Assembly: GCA_018369555.1 (NCBI GenBank) | Contig: JAGZCC010000027.1 | Span: 1-28,925 of the forward strand | Source: Thomasclavelia spiroformis | Lineage (GTDB): Bacteria; Bacillota_I; Bacilli_A; Erysipelotrichales; Coprobacillaceae | DNA length: 28,925 bases | Reading direction: 5' to 3' | In this document: piece by piece, positions 1-9,415 of the stretch | How positions within the stretch are numbered: position 1 is the stretch's first letter | Layout of the letters: every line of letters begins with the position of its first letter | The notes under the pieces: generated by a model | What the model saw: the letters and a program-made list of their open reading frames with translations, nothing else | What the model was told of the DNA's origin: nothing | The model's database searches: none | Made by a program: the position numbers and the translations under genes

Positions 1-58
1 AATAACAAAACCGTCATCAACTACGGATAAATAAAGTTGATAGAGAGGAGAAGGTATA

Positions 59-1597
59 GTGTATAATGACCAATTAAATGAGTCAATTACAATATACCAA
101 AAAAAAATGGAAGAAAGAAAGTTTAGTGAACAGGAATTAGTTCGCCGAGAAAAATTACAAGAATTAATTGATAAGGGAATTGATCCATTTGGGCAAAGAT
201 TTGACGTAACAGCATATTCTAAAGAAATTAAAGAAAAATATGGTGATAAAACACACGAAGAGTTAGAAGAAATGGGAGTTGAAGTTAAACTTGCCGGAAG
301 AATTATGACAAAACGTCGTAAGGGAAAAGTTTGCTTTATGCATATTCAAGATCGTGATGGTCAAATTCAATTATATGTTCGTAAAGATGTAATTGGTGAA
401 GATGTATATGAACTTGTTAAAAAAGGTGATATCGGAGATATTATAGGTGTAAAAGGAACAGTATTTATGACAAATACAGGTGAATGTTCTGTTAAAGTTG
501 AAGAGTATACACATTTAACAAAAGCATTACGTCCTTTACCTGAAAAATATCATGGTTTAAGTGATATTGAAGAAAGATATCGTCGTCGTTATGTTGATTT
601 GATTATGAATGAGGAAGCACGTAAAATTGCTTTTACAAGACCGAAAATTATTCGTTCAATTCAAAATTATTTAGATAATAAAGGTTATGTAGAAGTAGAA
701 ACTCCGGTATTAAATCCAATTTTAGGAGGAGCTAGCGCAAGACCATTTGTTACTCATCATAATACATTAGATGTAAATTTCTATTTACGTATTGCAACTG
801 AATTATCATTAAAAAGATTAATTGTTGGTGGTATGGATGCTGTTTATGAAATTGGACGTTTGTTTAGAAATGAGGGAATGGATCGAACTCATAATCCAGA
901 ATTTACAACAATTGAAGTTTATAAAGCATTTAGTGATCTTGAAGGAATGATGGATTTAACTGAAGGAATTATTTCAAATGCCGCTAATGAAGTATGTGGA
1001 ACTTATGAAATTGAATATAAAGGGCATAAAATTTCATTAGCTCCTGGATTTAAACGTATTTCAATGACAGATGCGATTAAAGAAAAAACAGGAATTGATT
1101 TTGCAGGAAATATGACTTTTGAAGATGCTAAAAAATTAGCTGAAGAACATCATATTGAAATTGAACCACATTTTGGATATGGACATATTATTAATGAATT
1201 TTTTGAAAAATATGTTGAAGAAACAATTATAAATCCAACTTTTGTATATGGACATCCAATTGAAATTTCACCACTTGCAAAGAAAAATCCTGATGATCCA
1301 CGTTTTACACAACGTTTTGAGTTATTTATTTGTGGTAATGAATATGCTAATTCATTTACTGAATTGAATGACCCAATTGATCAATATGAAAGATTTGCAA
1401 ATCAATTAAAAGAAAAAGAACTTGGAAACGATGAAGCAAACGAAATGGATTTAGATTATGTAGAAGCATTAGAATACGGATTACCACCAACAGGTGGAAT
1501 GGGTATGGGTATTGATAGACTTGTGATGTTATTAACTGGACAAGAATCTATCCAAGAAGTTATCTTATTCCCACAAATGAAACCAAGAAATAAATAG
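59..1597 (+). CDS. lysS: Lysine--tRNA ligase, class II
   Basis: Charges tRNA-Lys with lysine in the cytoplasm. The 512-residue product has the usual two-part layout: an N-terminal OB-fold anticodon-binding domain (about residues 60-170, containing GRIMTKRRKGKVCFMHIQD) and a class II catalytic core. Class II motif 2 is seen as FRNEGMDRTHNPEFTTIEVY and motif 3 as GMGMGIDRLVMLLTG near the C-terminus, followed by the lysS-typical ending VILFPQMKP. The start is taken as GTG at 59 because an AGGAG lies 8 bases upstream; the next in-frame ATG at 107 has no ribosome binding site. This gives about 17 residues before the usual family N-terminus (EQELVRREKL), which is slightly long. No lysine riboswitch or T-box can be judged, since only 58 bases precede the gene. 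No clear terminator follows. Confidence 0.96.
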   Translation: MYNDQLNESITIYQKKMEERKFSEQELVRREKLQELIDKGIDPFGQRFDVTAYSKEIKEKYGDKTHEELEEMGVEVKLAGRIMTKRRKGKVCFMHIQDRDGQIQLYVRKDVIGEDVYELVKKGDIGDIIGVKGTVFMTNTGECSVKVEEYTHLTKALRPLPEKYHGLSDIEERYRRRYVDLIMNEEARKIAFTRPKIIRSIQNYLDNKGYVEVETPVLNPILGGASARPFVTHHNTLDVNFYLRIATELSLKRLIVGGMDAVYEIGRLFRNEGMDRTHNPEFTTIEVYKAFSDLEGMMDLTEGIISNAANEVCGTYEIEYKGHKISLAPGFKRISMTDAIKEKTGIDFAGNMTFEDAKKLAEEHHIEIEPHFGYGHIINEFFEKYVEETIINPTFVYGHPIEISPLAKKNPDDPRFTQRFELFICGNEYANSFTELNDPIDQYERFANQLKEKELGNDEANEMDLDYVEALEYGLPPTGGMGMGIDRLVMLLTGQESIQEVILFPQMKPRNK

Positions 1598-1713
1598 TGA
1601 TAAAATTAAGATAATTTTGATATTAAATTTAGATTAACAGATAAAATAAAAGTATAGTTTTCATAAAATATGAAGTAATATTAAATGACTTTATAGTTTT
1701 TAGAAGATTATGC

Positions 1714-1739
1714 TTTTTTTGATATAGAAAATATATAAT
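1714..1739. repeat. 26-bp direct repeat, copy 1
   Basis: A run of seven T followed by GATATAG, one variable base, AAAT, one variable base and TATAAT. The same 26 bases with two substitutions recur at 2375-2400. The two copies bracket the AbiEi-like pseudogene. The sequence is AT-rich, so part of the match could be chance. Confidence 0.4.
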
Positions 1740-1883
1740 TACATTTAATTCACTTGTTTTATATTTGTATTGGCATTAACATGATAGAATATATAATGTA
1801 AGTAAATAACTGTAAAAGAAAAAATACAGTTAATTACTCACAGAGGTGTATATATGTTATATTCATATTCTCAGTGAATTGAA

Positions 1884-2300
1884 ATGTTTGGTACAGATAG
1901 AAAAATAAAGCAGGTAATAGACAATGAACAAATATTTAAAATTGAAAAAGAGATTTATTCAGATACAAAACATGTATCTGAATTGGCAATTATTTCTATG
2001 AAATATCCAAATGCTATTTTTACATTGTTTACTAGCATAGATTAATTGATATTATTCCAGATTTATATTTTTTAGTAACTTCAAAAGAGATCACCAAAAT
2101 ACGAGATAAAAGGGTTAAACAAAAATTTGAAACCAATAAAATATTAAATTTAGATGTCATTAAAATGAATTATAACAATGTAGAAAGAAAAATATATAAT
2201 AAGCAACGAATGATTAATAGAACTCATATGTAACAAAAATATCCTACCATTTGATTACTATAAAGAGATTTTACTGATTTACAAGGTAAGCACTAAATAA
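1884..2300 (+). pseudogene. Decayed AbiEi-type antitoxin/transcriptional regulator
   Basis: Three reading-frame pieces join into one recognisable protein. Piece one (from 1884) includes KIEKEIYSDTKHVSELAII and KYPNAIFTL and hits a stop at 2043. Piece two (2042-2230, a different frame) continues with IPDLYFLVTSKEITKIRDKR, ILNLDV and IYNKQRM, then stops at 2231. Piece three (2232-2300, the first frame again) reads NKNILPFDYYKEILLIYK. This order, and blocks such as LPFDYYKEI, match Bacillota AbiEi-family antitoxin-like regulators from memory of that family. The N-terminal winged-helix part is missing, there are at least two frame changes, and no AbiEii toxin partner is visible downstream. The gene is almost certainly non-functional. 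Confidence 0.65.
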
Positions 2301-2374
2301 TAAAGTGTATTTAAAAAGTTTATTAAATATCATAAAAATGATAAAAAATAACGTTGGTTATTGTTGATTATCTA

Positions 2375-2400
2375 TTTTTTTGATATAGTAAATTTATAAT
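2375..2400. repeat. 26-bp direct repeat, copy 2
   Basis: Second copy of the repeat at 1714-1739 (24 of 26 bases identical by eye), lying about 75 bases after the end of the AbiEi-like pseudogene. Confidence 0.4.
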
Positions 2401-2534
2401 ATTTCTATTTTATTTGCGGATAGCTTAGAAACATTTGAAAGTAAAATACAGATTTGTCCGGAAAATTTGTTATGAGTTGCTTTTAAATAAATGTTTTAAT
2501 TTATGGTTGTCAAAGAGGTAGATAAAATGAAATA

Positions 2535-2649
2535 TTAAAATGGTGCAGTGGGGTAAGGAAATCTATATGATATATTATAAAAATAGATTTTAGATGTGCC
2601 ATTTTAAAACGCTAACTAATAAGAATTAATAAATTTTATTAAAGTTAGC
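2535..2649. other. Two adjacent hairpin-forming inverted repeats (possible structured RNA)
   Basis: The outer arms 2535-2547 and 2595-2607 pair over 13 bases with two G-T wobbles. Inside them an 8-base perfect inverted repeat pairs 2559-2566 with 2583-2590. Three bases further on, 2611-2617 (GCTAACT) pairs with 2643-2649 (AGTTAGC). No coding frame crosses the region. It could be a structured RNA, the terminal part of a lost mobile element, or a chance fold in AT-rich DNA. Confidence 0.35.
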
Positions 2650-3572
2650 TGATATTTATTAGAGTTTGAAAAGTGAATAATATGTACAACGGGAAACACA
2701 GTTTTGTAGAATTTATAAAAAGTTCAACATTAAACTAGATGTTTTCGGTTAAAAATTTAGGTTAACTCTTAGTAATTTTCTTATTGTACGGTTTTATGCG
2801 TAACTATGTTATTGATTTTATATGCATAAACATTAATATTTGTAAAAATTGCGGCTTAATCTGTATACATGTATGCATTATCTATGAAAGTGGTGAAATG
2901 CGACTTCAACAATATCATTTGGGGAAATGTTATATTGTCACAATTGTTATGTAGTTATATTTAGAAAATTGAATGTTAGAATAAAAATATTAGATATTAC
3001 CAGTTTTATTTAAATAACATATATTGTGTAGATGTAATACTAGAGATGGAGAAGCTAAAAATTAACTTTTGAGTTTGTTAAAAGTGAACGTATTTTTAAG
3101 AAAATATTTGGTAACAGGAATATGAAAATGCTTTAAATAACCAGGGTAATAAAAAAAGTTACTAATTTTTATATTTATACTTTTGTTTAGGTTTCATCGT
3201 ATTTGTTATTATTGGAAATTACGGAAAAAACTTTAAATTTATTTTAGAAAACTTTTTCTATAACGTTCAAATGGTTGAGAAGAATTTTTATAAGAATTAG
3301 TGGTAAATAGTTGAATTTATTGATATTAGTAGAAATGAAATTTATATAAAACATATTTTTTGATGTTTTAAGTAAGGTATCAAAAAAGTAAATTATGATC
3401 ATTAAGATATAAAGAGTTGATAAAAATCTTTCTAAGTTAGTATTATGGGAAGAGAAAATTAAAGTACATATTCATTTTTATAATTCTAAACAAAATTTAA
3501 ATAGAAAGGAAAAGGTATGTCATTTATGACTGTTTAGTAAGTTATAAATGTGTACCAGGGGAAGATGAATTT
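2650..3572. other. Gene-free AT-rich intergenic stretch upstream of the protease
   Basis: No credible coding sequence is seen on either strand: stops are frequent in all frames. Just before the protease there is a possible 6-codon leader frame at 3517-3537 (MSFMTV), with GAAAGGAAAAGG directly upstream. The protease's own ribosome binding site is AGGGGAAG at about 3558-3565. The stretch is unusually long for this otherwise compact window and may be decayed sequence plus an extended 5' untranslated region. Confidence 0.5.
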
Positions 3573-6500
3573 ATGAAAAAAAATTCAGTCAAAAAGTTTT
3601 TAGTGAGTATTCTTGCCATGACGACTGCATTTGGTACGTCATTTTCAACAAGTATAGCACTAAATAATGAAAATATGATGACTAGCGGAGGTACTAATCT
3701 TTTAGATGAACTTACCGCAGGGGAAGAAATTTCTACTAAGCAGTATGCACCTGATGAAACTGTAAAAGTAGTTGTAGAATTAGAAGGTGAAACTACTTTA
3801 GACGTGGATGAATATGTTGATAAATTTAAAAATGATAGTATTGCTTATTCAACTGATGAAGCTGTAACAGCTTATCGAAGTGATATGGTAAGTCAGCAGG
3901 AAAAAATAGAAAAAGAAATTTCAAAATTTGCTCCTGATACAGTATATAAGTATCACTATACTAATTTACTTAATGGTTTTGCAGCACAAGTTGAGTATCA
4001 GTATATAGAAAAAATTAAGAAGTTGGATGGAGTAAAATCTGTTTATATGACGCAAAGTTATAACTATGATGCTGACTGGCAGGAAGAAGAAAATACGGAA
4101 TATATATCTTTGGAAGATTATTATGAACTTACTGGATGTGATGCTATTGATGTAAATAGATCAGTTAAGTCTGATGCTGGTTCAGCTAGCCAAATGGGGC
4201 TTGAAGCAGCTTGGCAAGCTGGTTATACTGGTGCAGGTAAAGTTGTTGGAGTTTTTGACAGCAGTATCCGTTACACACATAAGTTATTTTCTTATATGGA
4301 TCCTGAAGTAAAAACAGCCGGAGAAGCAGGTTTACTTTCTAACTATAAAACCAAAGAAAATCTACTTGAAGTTATTAAAGCAAATCAAAGTACATTAAAT
4401 TTATTTGTACAAGGTTGGGGAAGCTGGTTCCATGGTTTTGATAAAACTGGTTTTTCAGAAGAGGTACAACAAGATATTTTAAATGGTGATTTCTATTATA
4501 ATTCTAAAGTGCCATTCTCTGTTGATTATGCTTGTGGTGATTTAGATGCATGGGACGGTGATTCTAGTAGTCACGGTACACATGTTAGTGGTATTGTTGC
4601 TGGTAATGGCGGAGAAGGTTATGATGAAGTTTCTGGTGTTAAAGGTGCTGCCTATGATGCTCAAATCATGTTCTTCAAAGTATTTGATGAAAATGATGAT
4701 TTTGGTCAAGAATCTGATGAAGCAGTATTTGCAGCTTTAGATGATGCAGTTACTTTAGGAGTTAATGCTTTTAACTTATCTCTTGGTATTCCAAATGGAT
4801 TTACAACTATGAATACTTATGCTCAAGCTGGTTATCAACAAGCTTATAACCGTGCACATGCTAGTGGTATTACTATCAATGTTTCTGCAGGTAATGATGC
4901 TCGTGATAGCCATCCAGGAGCTTTAGTTAATGGATATACTACTTTATTACCTAATAGTTCAGCAGGGGGATTTTCTGGTTCATTATATGCACCTATGACT
5001 ATTGCTTCTGCTCAAGGAACAGGGTATGCATATATTAATAATTATACAAATACTACAGCAGTAGCTGTAAATAAAGATAATGAATCTGTAAATACTATAA
5101 CAATTAGTGATCTTTATAGACCAGGACTAGGAACTGTATTAACTGGTACTTATGAATTGGTTGATTGTGGTGACGGTTCTTCTATTACACAAGACTTAAC
5201 TGGTAAAGTAGCTTTAGTTAAACGTGTTTACGGTTATATTCCTTACGATAAAGAAGGTATTATAGCAGCTCAAGAAAATGCATATAAAGCTGGAGCCGAA
5301 GCTGTTTATATGACATTTGACTACTATAGTGATTATTTTGATATTAGTGGTTTATGGTCTGGTGAAAATGGTGAAAGTATTCCTGTTTTTGCTGGTACAG
5401 CTACTAGCAGTGATGTTTATAATGCTTTAGCTACTGCTATTACTAATGGTACTGTAAATGTAACTTTCTCTTCAGAAGATAAGTCTGAAACTATAACTCG
5501 TAAATACAATGATAACGGACCAGCAGGTTCTACTTCTTGGGGTGTAAGTGAATCTATGAATTTAAAACCAGATGTAATGGCTCCAGGAGGAAATATCTGG
5601 TCTGCAGGAGCAGCATCAGATACTGCACTATCTTCAAAGAGCGGGACTTCTATGGCTTCACCAAATGCAGAAGGATTATTTATTCTTGCTCAACAATATG
5701 TGGATGATAATCTTGATACTTTTGGAGTAAAAACTGGAACACATGAATATGTTGAATTAATTAATCAGTTAGTAGCTTCTACTGCAGTGGCTTATCAACC
5801 ATTTGTAAGTTCAAGTGATTTAACACGCCAAAACTTATATTTCTCTCCAAGACGCCAAGGCGCTGGTATGGTTAATATTGAAAATGTAATGAACAGTTTA
5901 GTTTTATTACATAATGATACACAATTTAATCCTGTTACTGGAGATTCTCCTCGTACTAAAGTACAATTAGGAGATAAATTAGATACAAACTTTGATATTA
6001 CATTTACTATGGATAATTATGATTCTGTAGCGAAAACATTTGATGTATTAGCATGTTTACAAACTGATAATACTACTGAATCTGATGGACGTACTATTAT
6101 CGCTCCTGTTAATACTTATGGATCAGATATCGATGCAATCGAAGATAGTGTAATGAAAGTTACTGCTGTTTCTAATGGAACTATTGTTAGTGCATCTGAT
6201 AATATTAACCGTTATAATAATGATGCATCTGTAACAAAAATTTCTGTTCCTGCTAACAGTTCAACTAAAATTACAGTTAATGTAACTTTGAATGAAGAAA
6301 CAATGAAAGCTTATGATGAAAAATATCCAAATGGTATGTTCTTAGAAGGATTTGTTTTCTTTGATAATGTAGATTCTGATTATGAAACTCTTAGTATTCC
6401 TTATTTAGGATTTAGAGGTGATTGGAATGCAGCTCCAATCTTTGATTTAGCAACTGCATATGATGATATCAGTGAATTAAATACTACTGATAAAAAATAT

Positions 6501-8132
6501 CCATTATTCCACACAACTACTTTGAATTCTTTAGTTGATGGATATGATGTAGTTTTAGGTGCAAATCAATTTACAGGAACATCTTTACCAGATTACTTTG
6601 GAGGATCTTCTACAAGTTATTACAATACAATTCGTAACTATTTAGATGGTCTTCGTACAGATGGCGAATTAAATGGTTCTTATGTTACTATATCTCCAAA
6701 TGAAGATGGTAAGGATGATATTGCTTATGCAGCACTTTACTTATTGCGTAATGCAAAAGCACTATGTGTAGTAATTAAAGATGAAACTGGAAATATTGTT
6801 AATGTAATTGGTCCTGAATATGAATATTTTGAAGCAAAAGTTAATGATGGTAATAGAACTCAACAAGCTGCTTTAACTTATGGTACTAAGTATAATCGTC
6901 AAATGTATTGGGATGGTACTGATTTTGATGGTAATCTTGTAAAAGAAGGTAATTATACTTTTGAAGTTCGTGCTATACAAGAATATGAATATCTAAATTC
7001 TGTAGACTATGGTGATAAAGATTCATGTTTAGATGTTTTAATGAATTCTGATAATGTTCAAACACAATCATTTGATGTAAATGTGGATGTAACTGCACCA
7101 AAAGTAGATTTATCATTAACTAATGATAAAGTTCTTACTATTAATACAAGTGATACATCTGGTATTCAAGCTTTAGCTGTTTATTACAAAGATGCGCGTG
7201 TTAGTGATATTATTCGTGTAAATAACACAGAAGCAAATTTAACTATTAATTTAAATGATTTGATTGAAAATATCTCTGATAACTTTGATGTAAATGATTT
7301 AGAAGTTCAAGCTGTAGATTATGGTATGAACACTGCAGAAGCTTCTGCTACAACTGCTGATAAAACTGCTTTACAAATTGCTATTGATTTAGCTAATATA
7401 ATTGCTGATGAAGATTTAGTAAACGTTGTACCAGTAGTAGTTAATGAATTCAAAGCTGCTAGAGATGAAGCAAATGCAGTTTATAATAATTTAACTGCAA
7501 CTCAAGAAGAAGTAAATAATGTATTTGATAGACTTGCTAGTATTATGCAAAAATTAGAATTCTTCAAAGGTGATAAAACAGCTTTAAAAGCATTTATTGA
7601 TAAAGTAAGTGGTTTAGAAGCTGCAAAATATACAGAAGCTACATGGACACCATTCAATGATGCCTTAAAAGCAGCAACTGATGTATACAACGATGAAAAT
7701 GCAATGCAAGAAGCAGTAAATGAAGCATATACTAATTTAGTAACAGCTTTCTTAAACTTAAGATTAATTCCAGATAAGAGTTTATTAGAAGATTTAATTA
7801 ATCAAGCTGAAGGATTAAACTTAGCTAGTTACACTAAAGCAACAGTTAAGGCTGTAAATGATGCATTAGTAAATGCTAAAAATGTATTAGCAAATGAAAA
7901 TGCAACGCAAAAAGAAGTAGACAATGCTAAAGCCACATTAGAAAAAGCAATTAGTAGCTTAGAAACTAGTGCAACTGTACCAGTAGATAACACAGTAAAA
8001 ACACCAGTAAATAATGGTGATACAACAAGTGTAAAAACTGGTGATGAAAACTTAATTGGAATGTTTACAAGTTTAGGATTATTAGCTTCATTAAGTGCAA
8101 TCGCTTGTCTTAAAAAAAGAAAAAATAACTAA
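3573..8132 (+). CDS. Wall-anchored S8 (subtilisin-like, lactocepin/C5a-peptidase type) serine protease
   Basis: A 1519-residue secreted protease. In order: signal peptide (about 1-29), inhibitor-I9-like propeptide (about 65-170), S8 catalytic domain (about 205-730) interrupted by a PA insert (about 525-630), an Fn3-like domain of the C5a-peptidase type (about 795-930), beta-sandwich domains, three FIVAR repeats (about 1260-1470), and a sorting signal VKTGD (1487-1491) with a hydrophobic segment and basic tail. The triad is complete: Asp229 (VFDSS), His334 (SSHGTHVSG) and Ser693 (SGTSMASP), with Asn441 (SAGND) as oxyanion-hole residue. Architecture and order match lactocepins and streptococcal C5a peptidases, which cut host or dietary proteins at the cell surface; the substrate here cannot be read from sequence. 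The anchor is not a classical LPXTG. Monocistronic: long upstream gap and a terminator right after the stop. Confidence 0.93.
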   Translation: MKKNSVKKFLVSILAMTTAFGTSFSTSIALNNENMMTSGGTNLLDELTAGEEISTKQYAPDETVKVVVELEGETTLDVDEYVDKFKNDSIAYSTDEAVTAYRSDMVSQQEKIEKEISKFAPDTVYKYHYTNLLNGFAAQVEYQYIEKIKKLDGVKSVYMTQSYNYDADWQEEENTEYISLEDYYELTGCDAIDVNRSVKSDAGSASQMGLEAAWQAGYTGAGKVVGVFDSSIRYTHKLFSYMDPEVKTAGEAGLLSNYKTKENLLEVIKANQSTLNLFVQGWGSWFHGFDKTGFSEEVQQDILNGDFYYNSKVPFSVDYACGDLDAWDGDSSSHGTHVSGIVAGNGGEGYDEVSGVKGAAYDAQIMFFKVFDENDDFGQESDEAVFAALDDAVTLGVNAFNLSLGIPNGFTTMNTYAQAGYQQAYNRAHASGITINVSAGNDARDSHPGALVNGYTTLLPNSSAGGFSGSLYAPMTIASAQGTGYAYINNYTNTTAVAVNKDNESVNTITISDLYRPGLGTVLTGTYELVDCGDGSSITQDLTGKVALVKRVYGYIPYDKEGIIAAQENAYKAGAEAVYMTFDYYSDYFDISGLWSGENGESIPVFAGTATSSDVYNALATAITNGTVNVTFSSEDKSETITRKYNDNGPAGSTSWGVSESMNLKPDVMAPGGNIWSAGAASDTALSSKSGTSMASPNAEGLFILAQQYVDDNLDTFGVKTGTHEYVELINQLVASTAVAYQPFVSSSDLTRQNLYFSPRRQGAGMVNIENVMNSLVLLHNDTQFNPVTGDSPRTKVQLGDKLDTNFDITFTMDNYDSVAKTFDVLACLQTDNTTESDGRTIIAPVNTYGSDIDAIEDSVMKVTAVSNGTIVSASDNINRYNNDASVTKISVPANSSTKITVNVTLNEETMKAYDEKYPNGMFLEGFVFFDNVDSDYETLSIPYLGFRGDWNAAPIFDLATAYDDISELNTTDKKYPLFHTTTLNSLVDGYDVVLGANQFTGTSLPDYFGGSSTSYYNTIRNYLDGLRTDGELNGSYVTISPNEDGKDDIAYAALYLLRNAKALCVVIKDETGNIVNVIGPEYEYFEAKVNDGNRTQQAALTYGTKYNRQMYWDGTDFDGNLVKEGNYTFEVRAIQEYEYLNSVDYGDKDSCLDVLMNSDNVQTQSFDVNVDVTAPKVDLSLTNDKVLTINTSDTSGIQALAVYYKDARVSDIIRVNNTEANLTINLNDLIENISDNFDVNDLEVQAVDYGMNTAEASATTADKTALQIAIDLANIIADEDLVNVVPVVVNEFKAARDEANAVYNNLTATQEEVNNVFDRLASIMQKLEFFKGDKTALKAFIDKVSGLEAAKYTEATWTPFNDALKAATDVYNDENAMQEAVNEAYTNLVTAFLNLRLIPDKSLLEDLINQAEGLNLASYTKATVKAVNDALVNAKNVLANENATQKEVDNAKATLEKAISSLETSATVPVDNTVKTPVNNGDTTSVKTGDENLIGMFTSLGLLASLSAIACLKKRKNN
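7359..8132 (+). repeat. FIVAR stalk plus anchor module, copy in the protease
   Basis: The C-terminal 258 codons are homologous to those at 24684-25457 in the glycoside hydrolase. Matching blocks include ENAMQEAVNEAYTNLV with ENAMQEEVDETYTKLV, LRLIPDKSLLEDLINQAE with LRLIPNKDLLADLINQAE, and NNGDTTSVKTGD with NNGDTTSIKTGD. Nucleotide similarity is visible across the same blocks. Both copies have the same total length to the stop codon. Confidence 0.85.
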
Positions 8133-8149
8133 TATACAATAGATATTTA

Positions 8150-8182
8150 AAACTGCCAAGTTAATCCCTTGGTAGTTTTTCT
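8150..8182 (+). terminator. Rho-independent terminator of the protease gene
   Basis: Arm 8150-8160 (AAACTGCCAAG) pairs with 8168-8178 (CTTGGTAGTTT), with one G-T wobble, followed by a T run. Confidence 0.8.
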
Positions 8183-8228
8183 TATCCATAATTTAATAAA
8201 AAAATGTTTAAAATAAATATATAAAATA

Positions 8229-8256
8229 TTTACATAAGTTATTTATTTAATATAAT
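8229..8256 (+). promoter_or_regulatory. Predicted sigma-A promoter of the phosphomannose isomerase gene
   Basis: TTTACA at 8229-8234 and a perfect TATAAT at 8251-8256 with a 16-base spacer, about 36 bases before the ATG and just after the protease terminator. Confidence 0.6.
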
Positions 8257-8292
8257 ATTAATAGATACAATACAAAGCAAAGGAGATTAAGT

Positions 8293-9258
8293 ATGGAAAT
8301 ATTAAAATTAGATCCAGCGATAAAAGATTATCTTTGGGGGGGAAGAAAATTAGTAGAGGAATTCAATAAAGTTAGTGATTTAGACAAAGTTGCAGAAACA
8401 TGGGAAATGTCAAATCATAAAGATGGTAGTAGTATTGTTATAAATGATGAATATAAAGGATTATCTTTTAGTGAATATTTAGAGAGAAAGGGAAAATATG
8501 TTTGGGGTAAAAACTGTGAAAAATATGATAATTTTCCTATTATGATTAAATTTATTGATGCAAAGCAAGCATTAAGTATTCAAGTTCATCCTGATGATGA
8601 ATATGCATTGAAAAATGAAGGTGAATTTGGAAAAAATGAATTTTGGTATGTTTTAGAAGCTGAACCCAATGCATTTTTATATTATGGTGTAAATCAAGAA
8701 ATGACAAAAGAAGAATTTAGACAACACATCGAAGATGATACTGTTTGCGATTATTTAAAAAAAGTTCCAATAAAAAAAGGAGATTGTTTTTATATAAAAG
8801 CTGGAACAATTCATGCAATTGGAGCAGGATCAGTTATTGCTGAAATACAACAATGTTCAAATTCAACATATCGTGTATATGATTTTGGACGTTTAGGTGC
8901 AGATGGAAAACCAAGAGAATTACATATTGATAAAGCAGTTGATGTTTCTTGTCTTGTGCCTAGTGAAAAAAATGGTGATCCAGAAGGAACTATTGAAGAA
9001 CTAGATGGTTATACTAAATTGTTACTTACTGATAATGATTATTTTACTTGTGAAAGATATGATGTAACTAAATCATATAATGGACAAGTTGATCTTGATA
9101 GTTTTCAAGCTCTTACTATTTTAAATGGTGAAGGAACAATTGTTTTTGATGGTAAGACTTTAGATCTAAAAAAAGGTGATAGTGTATTTGTTCCGGCACA
9201 AGAAGGAACTTATCAAGTAAACGGAGAAGTAAGTTTTATTAAAACATTTATTCGATAA
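8293..9258 (+). CDS. manA: Mannose-6-phosphate isomerase, class I
   Basis: Interconverts mannose 6-phosphate and fructose 6-phosphate, linking mannose use and GDP-mannose precursor supply to glycolysis. The 321-residue cupin protein has the expected short Bacillota-type length. The zinc ligands are all visible: Gln97 and His99 in SIQVHPDD, Glu116 in KNEFWYVL, and His174 in AGTIHAIG. The catalytic-arginine stretch STYRVYDFGR follows. The start at 8293 has AAAGGAG 9 bases upstream. The gene stands alone with its own promoter and terminator. It lies beside surface enzymes that act on glycans and proteins, but no direct functional tie is visible. Confidence 0.93.
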   Translation: MEILKLDPAIKDYLWGGRKLVEEFNKVSDLDKVAETWEMSNHKDGSSIVINDEYKGLSFSEYLERKGKYVWGKNCEKYDNFPIMIKFIDAKQALSIQVHPDDEYALKNEGEFGKNEFWYVLEAEPNAFLYYGVNQEMTKEEFRQHIEDDTVCDYLKKVPIKKGDCFYIKAGTIHAIGAGSVIAEIQQCSNSTYRVYDFGRLGADGKPRELHIDKAVDVSCLVPSEKNGDPEGTIEELDGYTKLLLTDNDYFTCERYDVTKSYNGQVDLDSFQALTILNGEGTIVFDGKTLDLKKGDSVFVPAQEGTYQVNGEVSFIKTFIR

Positions 9259-9283
9259 AAAATTAGTTATATTGAATAAATAT

Positions 9284-9312
9284 GAAGCTGTAGTATGAGT
9301 TACAGCTTTTAT
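9284..9312 (+). terminator. Rho-independent terminator after manA
   Basis: AAGCTGTA (9285-9292) pairs perfectly with TACAGCTT (9301-9308) across an 8-base loop, followed by T-rich sequence. Confidence 0.7.
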
Positions 9313-9415
9313 TATTTATTAAAATAATATAGATAATTATTTAGATTGAACATACATATAAAGTATAATAAAATATTACCAGTAAATAAGATTAGTTTAT
9401 ATTGAGGTGTTGTTG

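Noticed and set aside
1..30. Open frame ending in TAA at the left edge, possibly the tail of an upstream gene
   Set aside because: Only nine codons are visible, too few to support a gene call.
4546..4740. Second reading frame inside the protease gene
   Set aside because: It lies wholly within a strongly supported gene in another frame, and its content is low-complexity without a ribosome binding site.
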